DNA from: JARRRD01 sp046706685
GTDB lineage: Bacteria > Nitrospirota > Thermodesulfovibrionia > Thermodesulfovibrionales > UBA6898
Reading direction: 5' to 3'
DNA: 64,000 nucleotides
NCBI GenBank assembly: GCA_046706685.1
Contig: JBJKPE010000052.1
Coordinates: forward strand, 6,924-70,923
In this document: piece after piece, positions 1 to 6,747 of the stretch
Layout: each line of letters begins with the position of its first letter
How positions within the stretch are numbered: position 1 is the first letter of the stretch
Notes under the pieces: generated by a model
Seen by the model: the letters and a program-made list of their open reading frames with translations, nothing else
Told to the model about the DNA's origin: nothing
Database searches by the model: none
Position numbers and translations under genes: made by a program

Positions 1-60
1 TCGATGTCATGGTTTGCTCCTCCGATAGTTTCAGCCTACTCTTCTGCTCTCTTGAAAACA

Positions 61-81
61 ATCCCACGAAAGTGGGATTTT
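61..81. terminator. Hairpin terminator upstream of the LuxR-type gene
   Basis: A perfect 7-bp stem, ATCCCAC/GTGGGAT, closes a GAAA tetraloop and runs into a short T-tract on the + strand. It probably ends transcription from a gene to the left of the window. The T-tract is only 4 nt, so strength is uncertain. Confidence 0.5.
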
Positions 82-122
82 CGCCTCCCCTTCGCTTTTT
101 TTTACGATTTAAAAGAGATAGA

Positions 123-668
123 ATGAGTGCTATGGATCAGATAGCAGACATCATAAGGCGCAGGTCGGCGCCCGGGATCCTGATCTTTGACCTGGGCGGC
201 ACCCTGAAGTTCTCCAATAAAGAGGCCTCAGAGCTCATGGCCTCCCTTCCGGACCTGTGCGAAACGGTCTGGACGCTCTGTTGTCAGGAAAGGAGCGGTG
301 GCGATTCTTCGGAAGGAGGTGAAGGAGATCGTCGGCTAGCGACAGTCTATCGGAGCGATCGCTTCCCGCCATTTGCCATCAGGGTCTTCCCGGTCGGAGA
401 GGCCGGCAGCAGCGAAGCAGGCCACCTGATGGTCCTTCTCGAAAAGGTCGCCGAAAAGCGTACCCTGGACCTCGAAAAGGCGAAGACCAGGTACAATCTG
501 TCAAAGAGGGAACTGGAAGTGCTCGTCCTCATCAGCAGGGGGCTGACCTGCAGGGAGACTTCAGAGAGGCTCTTCATAAGTGAGCAGACGGCAAAGGACC
601 ACGTCAGGCATATTATGAGAAAAGTGGGCGTTAATTCAAGAGGTGCTCTATTTTCAGCTCTCCAATGA
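123..668 (+). CDS. LuxR-family (HTH) transcriptional regulator
   Basis: The protein has 181 aa. The C-terminal third is a LuxR/GerE helix-turn-helix: LSKRELEVLVLISRGLT, then ETSERLFISEQTAKDHVRHI and a KVGVNSRGALF end. The N-terminal part is a short sensor-like region (IADIIRRR..GILIFDLGGTLKFSNKEA), which resembles a degenerate PAS fold, but no ligand site can be named. There is no receiver aspartate domain, so it is not a classical response regulator. The ATG at 123 follows an AAAAGAGATAG ribosome site. An earlier in-frame ATG at position 9 would run through the hairpin at 61-78 and gives an unlike-protein N-terminus. DNA-binding function is secure; target and signal are unknown. Confidence 0.8.
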   Translation: MSAMDQIADIIRRRSAPGILIFDLGGTLKFSNKEASELMASLPDLCETVWTLCCQERSGGDSSEGGEGDRRLATVYRSDRFPPFAIRVFPVGEAGSSEAGHLMVLLEKVAEKRTLDLEKAKTRYNLSKRELEVLVLISRGLTCRETSERLFISEQTAKDHVRHIMRKVGVNSRGALFSALQ

Positions 669-750
669 TTCAGTGCCTACACGGCATGAAAGCTCCTCAA
701 ACAGGAGGGAATGATTTTATGATCTTTCCAGCATACCGATATTCCAATCG

Positions 751-777
751 AGAGAAAAAGCCTGCTTCCCGGCAGGC
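751..777 (-). terminator. Minus-strand hairpin with T-run
   Basis: Read on the minus strand, GCCTGC and its complement form a 6-bp stem with a 6-nt loop followed by TTTTTCTCT. It has the form of a rho-independent terminator for leftward transcription. On the + strand it lies directly before the Shine-Dalgarno sequence of the gene at 790. A role in either direction is inferred. Confidence 0.35.
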
Positions 778-789
778 AAGGAGGATTCA

Positions 790-984
790 ATGACAAAAGC
801 TGTACCGGAAGGATTTCAGAGCGTCACCCCGATGTTGACGCTCGTGCGTAAGGCGATTGAATTCTGCAAACAGGCCCCAGGCTCCGCAGGGCGTTTCATC
901 ATGCCGGGGCCCGACGGGAAAGGGGTTATGCATGCCGGGCTGCTTACAGGCGACTCGATAATAATAACTGGTGGTATGACATGA
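790..984 (+). CDS. Truncated VOC (PhnB/glyoxalase-like) fragment
   Basis: The product is 64 aa and reads like the N-terminal half of a PhnB-type VOC protein: VPEGFQSVTP, then KAIEFCKQA, then MPGPDGKGVMHAGLLTGDS. Family members normally continue for about 140 aa with a second beta-alpha-beta-beta-beta module; here the frame stops at GGMT. The usual metal-site spacing and the YKKAFGA segment are altered. Translation signals look intact: AAGGAGG five bases before the ATG, and the stop overlaps the next start as ATGA. It may be a decayed gene kept as a translated leader for the downstream oxidoreductase. A catalytic role is unlikely. Confidence 0.55.
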   Translation: MTKAVPEGFQSVTPMLTLVRKAIEFCKQAPGSAGRFIMPGPDGKGVMHAGLLTGDSIIITGGMT

Positions 985-1619
985 AAATAAGAAAAATCGG
1001 AATCGTCGGATCGGGCAATATAGGGGGGACTCTTGGAATTCTGCTTGGAAAGGCAGGACTCGATATTTGCTATAGCTCAAGACATCCTGAAACACTGAAA
1101 TCCCTTGTCAAAAACACCGGGCCTAAAGCCCGGGCCGGGAACGTTGCCGAGGCAATCGCTTTTGGAGATGTGATCATTTTGTCCATGCCGATGAAGGCTT
1201 TCACGGAGCTGAGCGCTGAAACGAAAGACGCCCTGAAGGGGAAGATCGTTATTGATACGTCGAATCCTTATCCGGAAAGAGATGGGGTGATCGCAGAAGA
1301 GGCAAGAAGTGAACCTGGTGGAACCGGCAGTTTCGTGTCTCGTCTCCTGCCTGGTGCAAGAGTAGTAAGGGCATTCAATACAGTCTATTTTGAAGACCTC
1401 GGAAAGACGACAAACAAAGACGGTGAAAAAATCGGAATTCCGATAGCCGGTGACGATCAGGAGGGACTGGAAGCTGCCGTCGAGCTTGTCGAGCGTGCGG
1501 GTCTTGATCCTGTGGTGGTGGGAGGCCTGAGCAGATCAAAAATGTTCGACGTCGGGACAGTCGTTTATGCGACGAGTGCCTCGGCAAGAGAAATCAAACA
1601 AAAATTGAACTTAGGATAG
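981..1619 (+). CDS. NADPH-dependent F420 reductase-like oxidoreductase
   Basis: The 212-aa protein starts with a Rossmann dinucleotide-binding motif (GIVGSGNIGGTLGILLGKAG, residues 7-26) followed by a basic SSRHPE patch suited to the NADP phosphate. The pattern 'VIILSMPMKAF', 'IDTSNPYPERDG' and 'VRAFNTVYFEDL' is that of the F420-dependent NADP oxidoreductase/YrrB-like family (PF03807). Family members transfer hydride between NADP and a deazaflavin or another small substrate; the true substrate cannot be told from sequence. It overlaps the upstream fragment by 4 nt (ATGA), so it is probably translated by coupling. A strong hairpin at 1692-1723 closes the unit. Confidence 0.8.
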   Translation: MKIRKIGIVGSGNIGGTLGILLGKAGLDICYSSRHPETLKSLVKNTGPKARAGNVAEAIAFGDVIILSMPMKAFTELSAETKDALKGKIVIDTSNPYPERDGVIAEEARSEPGGTGSFVSRLLPGARVVRAFNTVYFEDLGKTTNKDGEKIGIPIAGDDQEGLEAAVELVERAGLDPVVVGGLSRSKMFDVGTVVYATSASAREIKQKLNLG

Positions 1620-1691
1620 AGAAGCGGAAGAGGGCCGGTAACGTAACCGGGCATGGACCGCGCTGCGCAGATGCCGGGAGCCGTGGAGAGG

Positions 1692-1723
1692 CGGCCCCGG
1701 CGGCTCTTGGCCGTCCGGGGCCG
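1692..1723. terminator. GC-rich hairpin between convergent genes
   Basis: A 13-bp stem (CGGCCCCGG-CGGC against GCCG-T-CCGGGGCCG, one bulged T, loop TCTTG) lies between the convergent oxidoreductase and tandem-Usp genes. It lacks a clear T-tract, so it may act as a bidirectional pause or RNA-end stabiliser rather than a classical terminator. Confidence 0.45.
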
Positions 1724-1747
1724 GATGATTTATATATTTAGTGCAGG

Positions 1748-2605
1748 TTATCTGACGGCAAGTATTGGGCAGGAGGCGTTCATGATGACTCTTTCCGTCG
1801 TGCTTCCCATGATAGCCTTGTTGACCCCGGTCCATCCGTAGGTCCCCATCACTATAAGATCGCTCTTCAGTCTGTCGGCCGCTTTCGCGATCTGTTCGGC
1901 GGCCGTACCTTCCTGGATCTCGGTCTTGATCTGGACGCCCTCGTCCGATGCGATCTTCTTTGCCGCGTCTACGACATTGTCCGCTTCCCGCATGAGGCTT
2001 TTCTTGATCGAATCGGTCCGGAAGAACCCTAACATCTCCTCATAACGGGGAATTACATAAAGGACCGTTATATCACTGCGGCCTGCCTTGGACAGTTGAC
2101 AGGCCTTCTTCAACGCGTTCTTGCTGTGATCTGAGCCGTCGAAAGCGAGAAGGATGGAAGAATAGACCCCCGTGCATTCAGTGCACGGTTTTTTTACCAC
2201 AAGCACGTCGCATGGAGAGTGGACAATCACCGAGGAGGTGACGCTGCCCATGAAAAGCCTTTTCAGTCCCCTTCTGCCGTAAGTCCCCATTGCGATGAGG
2301 TCGGCCTTCTTCTCCCTGGCGATATTGGTTATGATGTCGGGCGGTTCGCCTTCGCAGACGAGCACGTCGGCCTCGATTCCAAATTCGGAGACGACCATCT
2401 CCTTTGTCTGATAGCAGACGTTCTTCCCGAATTCGAGCCGTTTGGCCAGCTGTTCCGGGGCGTGGCCGAAGTCCTCTTCGTCGAAGTATACTGCATGCAC
2501 CAGAAGGAATTTGCCTCCGTGCATCTTTACCCAATTGGAGACCTCGATGACAGCGGCCCTGCTGTATTCAGTATTGTCGAAACCTATCACTATGTTTTCA
2601 TACAT
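1748..2605 (-). CDS. Tandem universal stress protein (two Usp domains)
   Basis: The 285-aa protein contains two complete UspA domains, roughly residues 1-138 and 146-285. Each ends with the ATP-binding signature G-x2-G-x9-G-S/T: GTYGRRGLKRLFMGSVTSS in the first and GTYGWTGVNKAIMGSTTER in the second. Both should therefore bind nucleotide, as in UspFG/MJ0577-type proteins. A Cys pair (PCTECTG) lies in the linker. It is the last gene of a leftward operon with a TauE exporter and a TIGR02186-type protein, 2 bp from its neighbour. Transcription probably starts at the sigma-54 promoter near 5071-5086, so expression should follow the adjacent kinase/NtrC pair. The signal is not known. Confidence 0.9.
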   Translation of the reverse strand: MYENIVIGFDNTEYSRAAVIEVSNWVKMHGGKFLLVHAVYFDEEDFGHAPEQLAKRLEFGKNVCYQTKEMVVSEFGIEADVLVCEGEPPDIITNIAREKKADLIAMGTYGRRGLKRLFMGSVTSSVIVHSPCDVLVVKKPCTECTGVYSSILLAFDGSDHSKNALKKACQLSKAGRSDITVLYVIPRYEEMLGFFRTDSIKKSLMREADNVVDAAKKIASDEGVQIKTEIQEGTAAEQIAKAADRLKSDLIVMGTYGWTGVNKAIMGSTTERVIMNASCPILAVR

Positions 2606-2607
2606 GA

Positions 2608-3399
2608 TCAGTGTCCCCCCCCGCCTTTTCTGAATATAAGACCTACACCGAAGCCGGCGCCAAGTGCGGCGAGTACGGATATGAACCCGTAAAAGGCGCC
2701 GTTGTTCTTGGCCATTCCGGCCAGACTTTTGACGATGCCGACCTGCTGTACCACCACTTTAGCCTGGGCCTGTTCAACGACTTTCTTGTCCTTTACCGCG
2801 TAAACGGTTACGAGGTAATCACCCGGTGCGGCCTGATAGGGCCAGTCCATCTTGATATAGTAGTTCTGCTTGCCGTCCTTTTCTGTCAGGGAGATCTTTC
2901 CTGCAGCCACCGAATAGACCTTGGAGGCTTCCTTGTATTTCAGGAATTCACTGAACCATATTTCCTTCTCGGCAGGGCTTTTCAGGGGCGTGATTTCGCT
3001 TTTTTCGGCCAGCGCTTTATAGCCCAGGCCGTACTTGAGCTGCTCCTCCGGCGGCAGCATATCATCGATCTTCTTCGTGCTCTCAAGGAAGTAGACTGAC
3101 GGCACATGCTCGAATTTCAAGGTCCCGACATTCATCCAAAGCACCCCGACCCTGCCTTTCTGTCGCAGGCTGTGATGGCCGCCTTCGGATGTTATTTTTA
3201 TGACCAGGTCCGTGCCCGGGTCTGATACTCCCCGTATACTTACCGAACTGCCGTGGTAGAGAAAATCCACGTTGATGTGGTCGTGGTTCCCTGCCGTTGT
3301 CAACTGCGCGGACAGTTCCCCCCGGGATATTGACAAGAGGCCGCCGCTGATGACAACGGCCATGAGCGCCACCTGCAAGGCATAGCGGAATCTGTTCAT
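2608..3399 (-). CDS. TIGR02186-type (Alph_Pro_TM, PF09608) membrane protein
   Basis: The 263-aa protein has an N-terminal signal/anchor (ALQVALMAVVISGGLLSI), a periplasmic beta-rich body and one C-terminal membrane helix (FYGFISVLAALGAGFGVGLI) with a short basic tail. The body carries family features: 'FLYHGSSVSIRGVSDPGTDLVIKI', the 'GVLWMNVGTLKFEHVPSVYFL' block and 'APGDYLVTVYAVKDKKVV'. Family members are repeatedly encoded beside TauE/SafE exporters, as here (1 bp from tauE). It is likely an accessory of that exporter on the periplasmic side; no enzymatic motif is visible. Confidence 0.75.
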   Translation of the reverse strand: MNRFRYALQVALMAVVISGGLLSISRGELSAQLTTAGNHDHINVDFLYHGSSVSIRGVSDPGTDLVIKITSEGGHHSLRQKGRVGVLWMNVGTLKFEHVPSVYFLESTKKIDDMLPPEEQLKYGLGYKALAEKSEITPLKSPAEKEIWFSEFLKYKEASKVYSVAAGKISLTEKDGKQNYYIKMDWPYQAAPGDYLVTVYAVKDKKVVEQAQAKVVVQQVGIVKSLAGMAKNNGAFYGFISVLAALGAGFGVGLIFRKGGGGH

Positions 3400-3400
3400 A

Positions 3401-4318
3401 TTAGTGTCCTCCCGCCTGGCCGAGGAGTAAAGACGGCGTGATTGTGAGATCGAAGACCATTTTTACGGTAACAACGAGCACGATGCCCGCCAGGATTATC
3501 TTCAACTGATCGCCCTTGAGCTTTCTGCCGAAGACGGTGCCGATCTGGGCACCGACAGTCGAGCCGATGAGGAGAAGCACGGCGAGTATGAAATCCACTG
3601 TGTGGTTGGTGTATGCCTGAAGGAAAGTCACTTCTATGCAATTGAATAGTATCTGGAAGAGACTTGTGCCGACTACGACATGCATGGGCATCCTGAGGAT
3701 ATAGACCATTACCGGTACCATGAGAAAACCTCCGCCGACTCCCATGACGGCGGCCAATATTCCGACAAAGCCGCCGAATACTATCGGGACGAGGGCCGAA
3801 TGCGTCACGCCCGACTTCTCGAAACGGGTCTGGAAGGGAAGGGAGTTCAGAAACTTTCCGAAGGCCGATTCCTTTTTCGGTTTCACATCCTCCGTCTTCT
3901 TTTTCTTCATGCTCTGAAGGCTCTCAATGAACATGTAGCCGCCGACGGTTCCGAGCATGAGGACGTAGGTTATCTTGATGACGAAGTCGGCGTTTCCCAT
4001 CGCCCTCAGAATCTTGATCCCCTGGACCCCCACGAGGCCGCCGACAAAGCCGCCGGCCAGAAGAAGGAGCCCCATTTTGAAATCCACGTTTCCTATCTTC
4101 CAGTGGGCATATGTGCCCGACGTGGAAGCCGCCACTATCTGGTTCGAGTCGGTAGCAGCCGCTACGGTCGAAGGGATACCGAACATGATCAAAAGCGGAG
4201 TGAGAAGAAAACCCCCTCCCACTCCGAACAAGCCTGAGAGAAGCCCTACCGCCAACCCCAGTCCTACCGGAATCAAAATGTTCATACTGGTTAATGCTAC
4301 AGGTAAATAAAGATACAT
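3401..4318 (-). CDS. TauE/SafE-family sulfite/anion exporter
   Basis: The 305-aa inner-membrane protein shows the internal duplication typical of PF01925: the first half has GLFGVGGGFLLTPLLIMFG and the second AAVMGVGGGFLMVPVMVYIL, each in a membrane segment. About eight hydrophobic segments can be counted, with a charged cytoplasmic loop in the middle (KKKKTEDVKPKKES). Family members export sulfite, sulfoacetate or other small sulfur-containing anions; the substrate here is not defined by sequence. It is the core of the Usp-TauE-TIGR02186-Usp operon. Confidence 0.88.
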   Translation of the reverse strand: MYLYLPVALTSMNILIPVGLGLAVGLLSGLFGVGGGFLLTPLLIMFGIPSTVAAATDSNQIVAASTSGTYAHWKIGNVDFKMGLLLLAGGFVGGLVGVQGIKILRAMGNADFVIKITYVLMLGTVGGYMFIESLQSMKKKKTEDVKPKKESAFGKFLNSLPFQTRFEKSGVTHSALVPIVFGGFVGILAAVMGVGGGFLMVPVMVYILRMPMHVVVGTSLFQILFNCIEVTFLQAYTNHTVDFILAVLLLIGSTVGAQIGTVFGRKLKGDQLKIILAGIVLVVTVKMVFDLTITPSLLLGQAGGH

Positions 4319-4346
4319 CCAGCCCTCCTCTTTCTCCTTTTTATAT

Positions 4347-4838
4347 TCAGGCAGTGCCTGCCTGTTTGGCCATTGTAACGATCGGCCTTGATGCTGTTTT
4401 GACCAGCTTGTTAAGTGTCTTTGAGGTAATGTCAGCGTCGTTGGTGATGCCCGGACTCAGCAATACCACGTCGATCCTGGTATTCTGCCGGAGGATATTT
4501 CTTATGGCCGTAACTGCGTCCGCTGCGGCCGTGCTGATATCCACGGAAACACCTGCTTCTCTGCATTTTTCTTTTATGAGGGAAAGCTTATTTTCGAAAC
4601 TCTTCCGCGATTTGCTGTAATCCTCCCTGATCTGTTCTCCTGCCGTCTTCTGCTTTTTCGATTCGTCCGGGATTTCTCCTTTCGTCATATCTTCAAAGTT
4701 TTCGATCACCGCTCCTTTATAGACCATCAATATCCGGATGCTGTCTCCCATTGCCTTGGTGAGGTCAACGGCATAGGAGAGCCCTTCATCGAAATTATCG
4801 TCGTTGTAAGTTACGAATAAAAGCTCTTTTCCCTTCAC
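4347..4838 (-). CDS. Universal-stress-like protein
   Basis: The protein has 163 aa from a GTG start at 4838, which follows a GGGGGAAGGA ribosome site. The sequence starts with a typical Usp strand (KGKELLFVTYNDDNFDEGLSYAVDLTKAM) and ends with DVVLLSPGITNDADITSKTL..ASRPIVTMAK. The second half aligns in layout with Usp alpha/beta folds, but the ATP motif G-x2-G-x9-G-S is absent, so nucleotide binding is doubtful. A charged, Lys-rich helix lies at about residues 55-85. Upstream in-frame codons translate to unlike-protein sequence and overlap the small gene at 4841-5026. It begins the operon's main genes. Confidence 0.75.
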   Translation of the reverse strand: MKGKELLFVTYNDDNFDEGLSYAVDLTKAMGDSIRILMVYKGAVIENFEDMTKGEIPDESKKQKTAGEQIREDYSKSRKSFENKLSLIKEKCREAGVSVDISTAAADAVTAIRNILRQNTRIDVVLLSPGITNDADITSKTLNKLVKTASRPIVTMAKQAGTA

Positions 4839-4840
4839 CC

Positions 4841-5026
4841 TTAATCCTTCCCCCGGATCTGCCGCGCATCGCCATATTGAATATATTTCGGTTCGACAAA
4901 GAGGGGGGCAGTTCTCCCGGTTATCAATAGGGGGCTCCAGTCTGCTGACTGCACCAGTCTCAATCCTTGATTCAGGACGTCCCCCGCTCCGTTTAAGGCG
5001 CCAAGAATATTTCTGCCGCATATCAT
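4841..5026 (-). CDS. Small protein (61 aa), unknown
   Basis: This frame starts at an ATG nine bases after an AAGGA ribosome site, about 35 bases after the predicted sigma-54 start point, and ends 2 bases before the GTG of the Usp-like gene. The product (MICGRNILGALNGAGDVLNQ ... ending YGDARQIRGKD) matches no family I know and has no membrane segment. Position, ribosome site and tight spacing argue for translation. It could equally be a leader peptide or a degenerate gene. Confidence 0.4.
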   Translation of the reverse strand: MICGRNILGALNGAGDVLNQGLRLVQSADWSPLLITGRTAPLFVEPKYIQYGDARQIRGKD

Positions 5027-5070
5027 ATCTTCATTTCCTTGCCGTTGCGATTTTAGACACACCATAGAAA

Positions 5071-5086
5071 AGCAAGGAGGATGCCA
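5071..5086 (-). promoter_or_regulatory. Sigma-54 promoter for the Usp-TauE operon
   Basis: On the minus strand the site reads TGGCAT-CCTCC-TTGCT. It matches the -24/-12 consensus TGGCAC-N5-TTGCW, with the GG and GC dinucleotides at the correct distance; only the last C of the -24 box differs. Transcription should start near 5060, just ahead of the 61-aa frame and the Usp/TauE genes. Confidence 0.75.
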
Positions 5087-5138
5087 GAACGTAACAGACT
5101 GATTTATAAGGGAAAAGATTGTAAATATAGGCGATATA

Positions 5139-5309
5139 CTGTTTCAGAAATAAACAGCATTGAACAGTTCAAGTTACTCGCTTCGGCGCTGATGCCCCGC
5201 GCAAGTTGCTTCAGCTCTCAAATGTCCCCTCTTTATGAGAATGAAACAGCTTTTGGGGAAAGGCCTTTTTGGCGGTCGGCGGTATCTCTTATTGTTTCAG
5301 TTTGAAACA
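5139..5309. promoter_or_regulatory. Candidate upstream activator sites (TGTTTCA/TGAAACA)
   Basis: The heptamer TGTTTCA or its complement occurs four times: 5140-5146, 5242-5248, and as a 17-bp inverted repeat TGTTTCA-GTT-TGAAACA at 5293-5309. The first copy also lies in CTGTTT-N7-AAACAG (5139-5157). They lie about 80-250 bp upstream of the sigma-54 start, the usual range for NtrC-class activator sites. Assignment to the neighbouring activator is inference. Confidence 0.5.
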
Positions 5310-5415
5310 TTTCGGGTAGGAATAGATTCTCCCACAAAAAGGAGGTTCTTTATCCGAGGCAATCAGATCCCTGAATTTCATGGAGCCGCCCCGTCATAGG
5401 ATTGTGACCGGTATT

Positions 5416-6747
5416 TCATTGTTCCTTGAGAATTCTCCAGAGGCTTGTTCTCGATATGCCCAGGAGCTCTGCCGCCTTGCTCTTGTTGCCGCCGAACATA
5501 TCGACGACCTTTTGGGCGTATTTCTTGTTGACCTCATCCAGTGTCTTAATCGGGCCGGGTTCTATTGTCTCAATATGAAAAATCGTGAGGCTTTCGGGAA
5601 GGCTTTCCGGATTGATAAGCGTGTCCTTCTCCAGTATAATCGCCCTCTCGATGATATTTTCGAGTTCGCGTACGTTTCCGGGAAAACTGTAGTGAAGGAG
5701 TATATCTTTAGCCTGTCCGGTAAAGCCGGTTATTTTCTTGTTCGTCTTGGGCAGGTGCTTCTGCAGAAGATAGATACTCAGAGGTTCTATGTCATCTTTC
5801 CGGTCCCGCAAAGGGGGGATAAATATCTCCATCACATTGAGTCTGTAATAGAGGTCCTCTCTCAGCCTGCCTTCGGCGAGTATATTTCCCACGTGCTGGT
5901 TCGTAGCCGCGATAAACCTCACATCGACCTTTATGGGTCTTGTTCCCCCGACTCGGAAAAATTCCCTTTCCTCAATAGCCTTGAGAAGCTTGGCCTGCAG
6001 ATTAGGCGACATCTCTGCGATTTCGTCAAGGAAAAGCGTACCGGTGTCAGCTATTTCCAGAAGCCCCTGTTTTGTCCGCATCGCCCCGGTGAAAGCGCCT
6101 TTTTCGTGTCCGAAAAGTTCGCTTGCGAGAAGTTCCTCCGTCAGGGTGGCGCAGTTGATCGAAAGGAAAGGCATGTCCTGCCTTCTGCTCGTGAAATGAA
6201 TAATCTTGGCCAGAAGACTTTTGCCGACTCCGCTTTCTCCGGTTAAAAGCACACTGCAGTCGGAGTCCCTGATACTTTCGATGATGTTCAGTATCTTTTG
6301 CATACTCTTGCTCTTCACTACAACGGAGACATTTCTGTCCCTGTCCAGGTAGGCCCGCAGCGCCGCGTTTTCCTTCTTCAAGACCTTCTTTTCGCGGATA
6401 TTCCGGACCTTGAGGATAAGCTCGTCAAGATCGAAGGGTTTTGTAATATATTCGTAGGCCCCTTTCTTCATTGCCTCAACCGCGGAGCCGATGCTGCCGA
6501 ATCCCGTGATCACCAGTACTTCGATTTCAGGGTTCTTTTCTTTGGCCTTGTCCAGCAGTTCTATGCCGTTTATCTCGGGCATTTTTATATCCGTTACAAG
6601 TACGTCGAAATGGTCGCGGGAGATCTTCTCCAGGGCTTCCCGGCCGTTCTTCGCTCCTACAACGTCGTACCCTTCCTTCGTCAGGGTGTTAACAAGGTGT
6701 TTCAGAGTTATTTCCTCGTCCTCTGCAATGAGCACCTTAAGACTCAT
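5416..6747 (-). CDS. NtrC-family sigma-54 response regulator
   Basis: The 443-aa protein has three classical parts. The receiver (1-120) has acidic pocket E9/D10, phosphorylation site D53, T81 and K103. The AAA+ domain has Walker A GESGVGKS (170-177), an intact GAFTGA sigma-54 contact loop (217-222) and Walker B LFLDE (D241/E242). A C-terminal Fis-type helix-turn-helix ends NKSKAAELLGISRTSLWRIL. All parts needed for phosphorylation-dependent activation of sigma-54 RNA polymerase are present. It overlaps the upstream kinase gene by 11 nt. The sigma-54 promoter and repeated TGTTTCA sites downstream make the Usp/TauE operon its most likely target. Confidence 0.92.
   Translation of the reverse strand: MSLKVLIAEDEEITLKHLVNTLTKEGYDVVGAKNGREALEKISRDHFDVLVTDIKMPEINGIELLDKAKEKNPEIEVLVITGFGSIGSAVEAMKKGAYEYITKPFDLDELILKVRNIREKKVLKKENAALRAYLDRDRNVSVVVKSKSMQKILNIIESIRDSDCSVLLTGESGVGKSLLAKIIHFTSRRQDMPFLSINCATLTEELLASELFGHEKGAFTGAMRTKQGLLEIADTGTLFLDEIAEMSPNLQAKLLKAIEEREFFRVGGTRPIKVDVRFIAATNQHVGNILAEGRLREDLYYRLNVMEIFIPPLRDRKDDIEPLSIYLLQKHLPKTNKKITGFTGQAKDILLHYSFPGNVRELENIIERAIILEKDTLINPESLPESLTIFHIETIEPGPIKTLDEVNKKYAQKVVDMFGGNKSKAAELLGISRTSLWRILKEQ

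Noticed and set aside
9..122. Longer start for the LuxR-type gene
   Set aside because: It would translate through the terminator-like hairpin and adds unlike-protein sequence.
5081..5305. Plus-strand frame starting just after AGCAAGGAGG
   Set aside because: The apparent ribosome site abuts the ATG with no spacing and is part of the sigma-54 promoter on the other strand; the protein is unlike any family.
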